35,839 nucleotides of DNA. It comes from an uncultured Ruminiclostridium sp. (lineage in GTDB: Bacteria; Bacillota; Clostridia; Oscillospirales; Ruminococcaceae). The position numbers were made by a program, and so were the translations under genes. Positions 32,848-35,839 of the stretch are shown here, piece by piece (position 1 is the stretch's first letter; each line of letters starts with the position of its first letter). Where the stretch lies: positions 1 through 35,839 of the forward strand of contig CAJTTE010000026.1 of NCBI GenBank assembly GCA_910579265.1, in the 5' to 3' direction. The notes under the pieces were generated by a model. The model did no database searches and had not been told where the DNA came from. It saw only the letters and a list, made by a program, of their open reading frames with translations.

Positions 32848-33218
32848 CCGTTATGTCCGAAAAATTCAAAAAATACATTCCGTTTTAAAATAACAGGTGC
32901 GGGGTTTCGCATTATCACATTTGCCGCCGGATATCTCAATAACCCCACCAAGCTTGTCCTCTTGATCCGGGGTAAGTTTTTTCAAAATAACCAAACGTCC
33001 TTTTTCATCCGGAAATCACCTGAAAACCGTATCACAATGAACAAAACCATAAAACGGGCTCTTGTGTTTTGATATCCTTAAAAGCCTTACCGCATTTAAA
33101 ATAGCGGATCTGAACAGACATGAAAGAAATCAGCCTTCCTCTCTTTCTGCAAAAAAACCGCGTTTACGGTGCAAGGCGCTTTTCAAGACCTTATACATTA
33201 TCCCGGTCAAAAAACCGT

Positions 33219-34421
33219 TTATTTGCTCAGCATCTTTTCAAGGCGCTCCATAGCCTCAACGGTTTTTTCCCTTGATCCGAAGGCCGTCATTCTGAACCAG
33301 CCCTCGCCGTTTTTCCCGAAGCCTTCTCCCGGAGTGCCTACCACTTCAGCTTCGTTCAACAGCTTGTGGAAAAAGTCCCAGCTTCCCATACCGTCCGGGC
33401 ATCTGAACCAAATATACGGGCTGTTCGTCCCTCCGGTATAGCTTATATTCAGCTTCCGGAAGGTTTTTATCATTATTGCCGCGTTATCAAGATAATACTT
33501 GATTATTTCCGCACACTGCCTAATGCCCTCATCGGTAAATACGGCCTCCGCAGCACGCTGGACAGGATAGGAAACGCCGTTGAATTTGCTGCCCTGACGC
33601 CTTGCCCAAATTTTCCGCACACTGTGACAGGAACCGTCGGGAGCATAAAACATAAGCTCTTCCGGAACGATCGTGTAACCGCAGCGGGTTCCCGTAAATC
33701 CGGCTGTTTTAGACAAAGAGCAGATCTCTATCGCACATTCCCTCGAGCCCTCTATTTCAAATATGCTGCGCGGAAGCTCCGGATCGGTGATAAACGCCTC
33801 GTATGCAGCGTCAAAAACGATCACCGCTTTATTTTTCAGGGCGTAATCCACCCATTTCTTAAGCTGTTCTCTTGTATAAACCGAACCCGTAGGATTATTC
33901 GGAGAGCAAAGATAAATCAGATCCGCAGGATATTCGGGAGGCATTGCGGCAAAACCGTTTTCAGGAGTGCTGTCGGCGTATTTTATAGTTTTACCCCCCA
34001 TAGTGTTGGAATCCACATAAACCGGATAAGCGGGATCGGTTACCAAAACGGTGCAGGAGCTGTCAAAAATATCATTTATATTACCGCTGTCCGATTTTGC
34101 GCCGTCGCTTATGAATATTTCCCCGCAGTCAAGAGAAACCCCTCTTTTTTCGTAATATCCCTTCACCGCCTCACGAAGGAAGCCGTAGCCTTGTCCGCTG
34201 TCTTCATAGCCTCTGAAGGTTTCCTTTCTTCCCATTTCATCCACCGCTTTTTTCATAGCTTCAATTACTACGGGAGCAAGAGGCTGTGTCACGTCGCCTA
34301 TTCCCATTTTAATTATTTTATTGTCGGGGTGAGCCGAAGTATAGGCATTAACCTGCTTGCTGATTTCTTTGAAAAGATAGTTTTCCTTCAGATCAAGAAA
34401 ACATGGATTCATCTTTGCCAT
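33219..34421 (-). CDS. dapL: LL-diaminopimelate aminotransferase
   Basis: A 400-residue PLP enzyme converting tetrahydrodipicolinate directly to LL-diaminopimelate for lysine and peptidoglycan synthesis, bypassing the acetyl and succinyl routes. Characteristic motifs are GIGDVTQPLAP, FRGYEDSGQGYGFLREA, CSPNNPTGSVY, and SLSKTAGFTGTRCGY with the PLP-binding Lys238. Length and motifs match DapL rather than other class I aminotransferases. AAGGAG lies 7 bases before ATG 34421 on the minus strand. It follows the ANTAR regulator gene after 23 bases, so the two form one unit from the promoter at 35082-35110. A long opposite-strand open frame is only its shadow. Confidence 0.97.
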   Translation of the reverse strand: MAKMNPCFLDLKENYLFKEISKQVNAYTSAHPDNKIIKMGIGDVTQPLAPVVIEAMKKAVDEMGRKETFRGYEDSGQGYGFLREAVKGYYEKRGVSLDCGEIFISDGAKSDSGNINDIFDSSCTVLVTDPAYPVYVDSNTMGGKTIKYADSTPENGFAAMPPEYPADLIYLCSPNNPTGSVYTREQLKKWVDYALKNKAVIVFDAAYEAFITDPELPRSIFEIEGSRECAIEICSLSKTAGFTGTRCGYTIVPEELMFYAPDGSCHSVRKIWARRQGSKFNGVSYPVQRAAEAVFTDEGIRQCAEIIKYYLDNAAIMIKTFRKLNISYTGGTNSPYIWFRCPDGMGSWDFFHKLLNEAEVVGTPGEGFGKNGEGWFRMTAFGSREKTVEAMERLEKMLSK

Positions 34422-34444
34422 TGGTGTTCTCCTTTTCGTCTTGC

Positions 34445-35026
34445 TTAATTATTTGCCGCCGTATCGTTGGTATAGGTTATCAGGATGTCCTCCGCCGCCT
34501 GCCTCTGGGTCTTTCGAAGGTCCATCGCCTGCTTTTGCAGGTGGCGGTGCGCCTGTTCCTCCGTCAGATTAAGATATTGCATAAGGCACAGCTTTGCCCG
34601 ATTTATTATTTTTATATCCTCTATCTGACGTTCAAGGCGGTTTTTTTCCTCGGTGATCCGTTTCAGGCTCTCTCCCGCAATATCCGCAAAGCGTATCGCC
34701 TGAAGCAAAGCGGATTTATTACACGGCCTTCCGATCACAAATGCTCCCGTGAACTTTATTTTATTCTGGACCGCCTCCGCAAGTTCACCTTTTGTCATCA
34801 CTATAAGCGCCGCCCCGCATTTCCCATGAAGCTCCGCCGCCAAATCAAGTCCGAATTCATCCTTGAGCGGAGTGGAGATTATTATTATATCAAAGGGCTT
34901 TACATCAATGCTTCTCATATGTATCCCATCGGTAAGGCTAACCGTATGGCAATCTATATCTGCAAGAAGGGCGGCTATATTCTCGCATACTTGTTCGGCC
35001 TTTCCTGCAATAAGTATGTTTTTCAT
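34445..35026 (-). CDS. ANTAR-domain regulator with degenerate receiver
   Basis: A 193-residue RNA-binding regulator. The N-terminal receiver-like domain (about 1-120) starts NILIAGKAEQV and has DIIIISTPLKDEFG where phosphorylated receivers have an Asp; Ser51 replaces it, and the acidic pocket is missing too. A coiled-coil linker (about 120-140) leads to the ANTAR domain (about 138-190): RAKLCLMQYLNLTEEQAHRHLQKQAMD. ANTAR proteins bind paired hexaloop hairpins and prevent transcription termination, often in nitrogen metabolism. The missing phospho-site argues for control by another signal or a partner. The start is supported by GGTGAG upstream. It is the first gene of the unit with dapL. Confidence 0.9.
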   Translation of the reverse strand: MKNILIAGKAEQVCENIAALLADIDCHTVSLTDGIHMRSIDVKPFDIIIISTPLKDEFGLDLAAELHGKCGAALIVMTKGELAEAVQNKIKFTGAFVIGRPCNKSALLQAIRFADIAGESLKRITEEKNRLERQIEDIKIINRAKLCLMQYLNLTEEQAHRHLQKQAMDLRKTQRQAAEDILITYTNDTAANN

Positions 35027-35081
35027 TTAACTCACCGCCTTATGCGAAGCTTGAAAGCATCGTGTTTTTAGTGACAGATAT

Positions 35082-35110
35082 AGTATAGCATATGTTATGG
35101 TTCATGTCAA
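35082..35110 (-). promoter_or_regulatory. Sigma-A promoter for the ANTAR-dapL unit
   Basis: On the minus strand TTGACA (complement of 35105-35110) and TATACT (complement of 35082-35087) are separated by 17 bases. The predicted leader is about 50 bases. Confidence 0.8.
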
Positions 35111-35839
35111 TAATGCAAGATATAATTTCTTTCTTGCAAAACGATTCATGTTACGGTATTATCTCCGTTTTTGTCCGATAAAGGGAAGTTTTGTTTTATC
35201 AGGATAAAGCTTTCTTTGATCCAAATTAAGCACAAATACGTTATATAGGCTTCTAAAAGGTTATTTATCAAAAATCGTTACCCCGGTTATGAATCGCAAT
35301 TTTTCAGATCACAATAAGAAAAAACGGTATCAAAGCTTTTTTTGATTTTTTTCATTTTGGCCATTGAAGGCCAGCCGGAAATGTGATATAGTATATTATA
35401 GAGATACTCGAAAACGAAACTTCGCGCAGCAGTATCTTTATTATCCGAAAGCCGGAGCTTTCTTCGGGCATAAATGATTAAAGCCGTATTTAATCCCTTT
35501 TCTTATATCATTCAAATCGTCCTCCGAATCATATCGAAAATCCAAAAGAAGCAAAATGCAGCGATTTATCGACAGAAACACACAGGAGATCAAGTCTCAA
35601 CGGTTTAAAAAGAATTTTTGAGTGTCAGTCGGTTTTTTAGCGATCCGCTTTTATGCCGAAGCGGAGGTAAAATTGTGTTATGGGTTATATAAGGGGCGTC
35701 TGAAATACATGCGGAAAATCCGGGGGACAGGTGAAAAGAGGGTAGGGGCAGGGGTGTTTGCGGCGCTTTGTCCGCAAAGGCGGGCAAGGGATCATTTAAC
35801 GGGACGGCAGGGACAAGCCGTAACGGTTTTCGGAAGTTT
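35111..35839. other. Gene-free end of the window
   Basis: No supported gene in either strand. It contains a plus-strand promoter candidate (35364-35392) and a transcript start region with hairpins. GGGGCGTCTGAAATAC near 35693 resembles a repeat family 4 end. A coding gene may begin beyond the window. Confidence 0.5.
35364..35392 (+). promoter_or_regulatory. Promoter candidate with overlapping inverted repeat
   Basis: TTGAAG (35364-35369) and TATAGT (35387-35392) with a 17-base spacer. TGGCC/GGCCA arms flank ATTGAA and cover the -35 box, an operator-like arrangement. Downstream, GATACT/AGTATC and GAAAGC/GCTTTC can form hairpins in the transcript. Confidence 0.4.

Larger units (their letters stand above)
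32045..33218. other. Long gap between convergent genes
   Basis: It holds two terminators facing opposite transcription units (32154-32186 and 32805-32847) and a family 4 repeat (about 32655-32799). No coding frame in it has a ribosome binding site plus a recognisable domain. The rest is AT-rich and unexplained. Confidence 0.6.

Noticed and set aside
33366..34448. 360-codon frame opposite dapL
   Set aside because: It is the complementary shadow of a clear DapL coding sequence and has no domain of its own.

Overview
This window looks like a chromosomal segment of a low-to-moderate-GC Firmicute of class Clostridia, probably a gut-type Oscillospirales/Ruminococcaceae relative. The evidence is a Gram-positive two-membrane-segment sensor kinase with a WalR/PhoP-type response regulator, YqhQ (DUF1385), RqcH, TrmK, a short Nif3 protein, LL-diaminopimelate aminotransferase, an ANTAR regulator, AGGAG-type ribosome binding sites and near-consensus sigma-A promoters with 17-base spacers. 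No rRNA, tRNA, CRISPR array, phage gene or transposase was seen.

Layout: 401-2654 holds an unknown membrane protein overlapping a VCBS-like lipoprotein. 3374-6050 is a response regulator and histidine kinase separated by a repeat. 6586-8417 is yqhQ-prmC. 8721-10470 is recA-recX. 11265-13248 is rimO-pgsA. 13378-17197 is rpmH-rnpA-yidD-yidC-jag, without dnaA upstream or mnmE downstream. 18716-19987 is a cell-wall protein with DUF348, G5 and 3D domains. 21241-24664 is a DUF1858 protein, trmK, a DUF4241 protein and a Nif3-like protein. 25277-27749 is rqcH plus an unknown gene, and 27946-30564 is valS. 31247-32044 is a lipoprotein with a catalytically altered NlpC/P60 domain. 33219-35026, on the minus strand, is an ANTAR regulator followed by dapL.

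The gaps between these housekeeping blocks are unusually long and full of short non-coding repeats. Four families are visible: (1) a 182-bp element with TTTAAGGC/GCCTTAAA inverted ends, four good copies and two decayed ones; (2) a 160-bp element with ATTGCTCC ends, two copies; (3) a 94-bp hairpin element, two near-identical copies plus relatives; (4) a roughly 150-190-bp element with TATCTGAAAA-type ends, about five diverged copies. There is also one 163-bp tandem duplication. All lack a transposase and look like MITEs or structured intergenic repeats.

The most interesting biology is a probable cell-wall stress circuit. Six TGTAA-type half-sites with an exact 11-bp period abut the promoter of the NlpC/P60 lipoprotein. 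They match the published WalR consensus (TGTWAH-N5-TGTWAH). The response regulator encoded in the same window has a WalR-like recognition helix. The target protein has Asn where the NlpC/P60 catalytic Cys should be, so it may be a sensor or binder instead of a hydrolase. A second, weaker 11-bp-period array lies upstream of the 3D-domain protein. All functional links here are inferences from sequence only.
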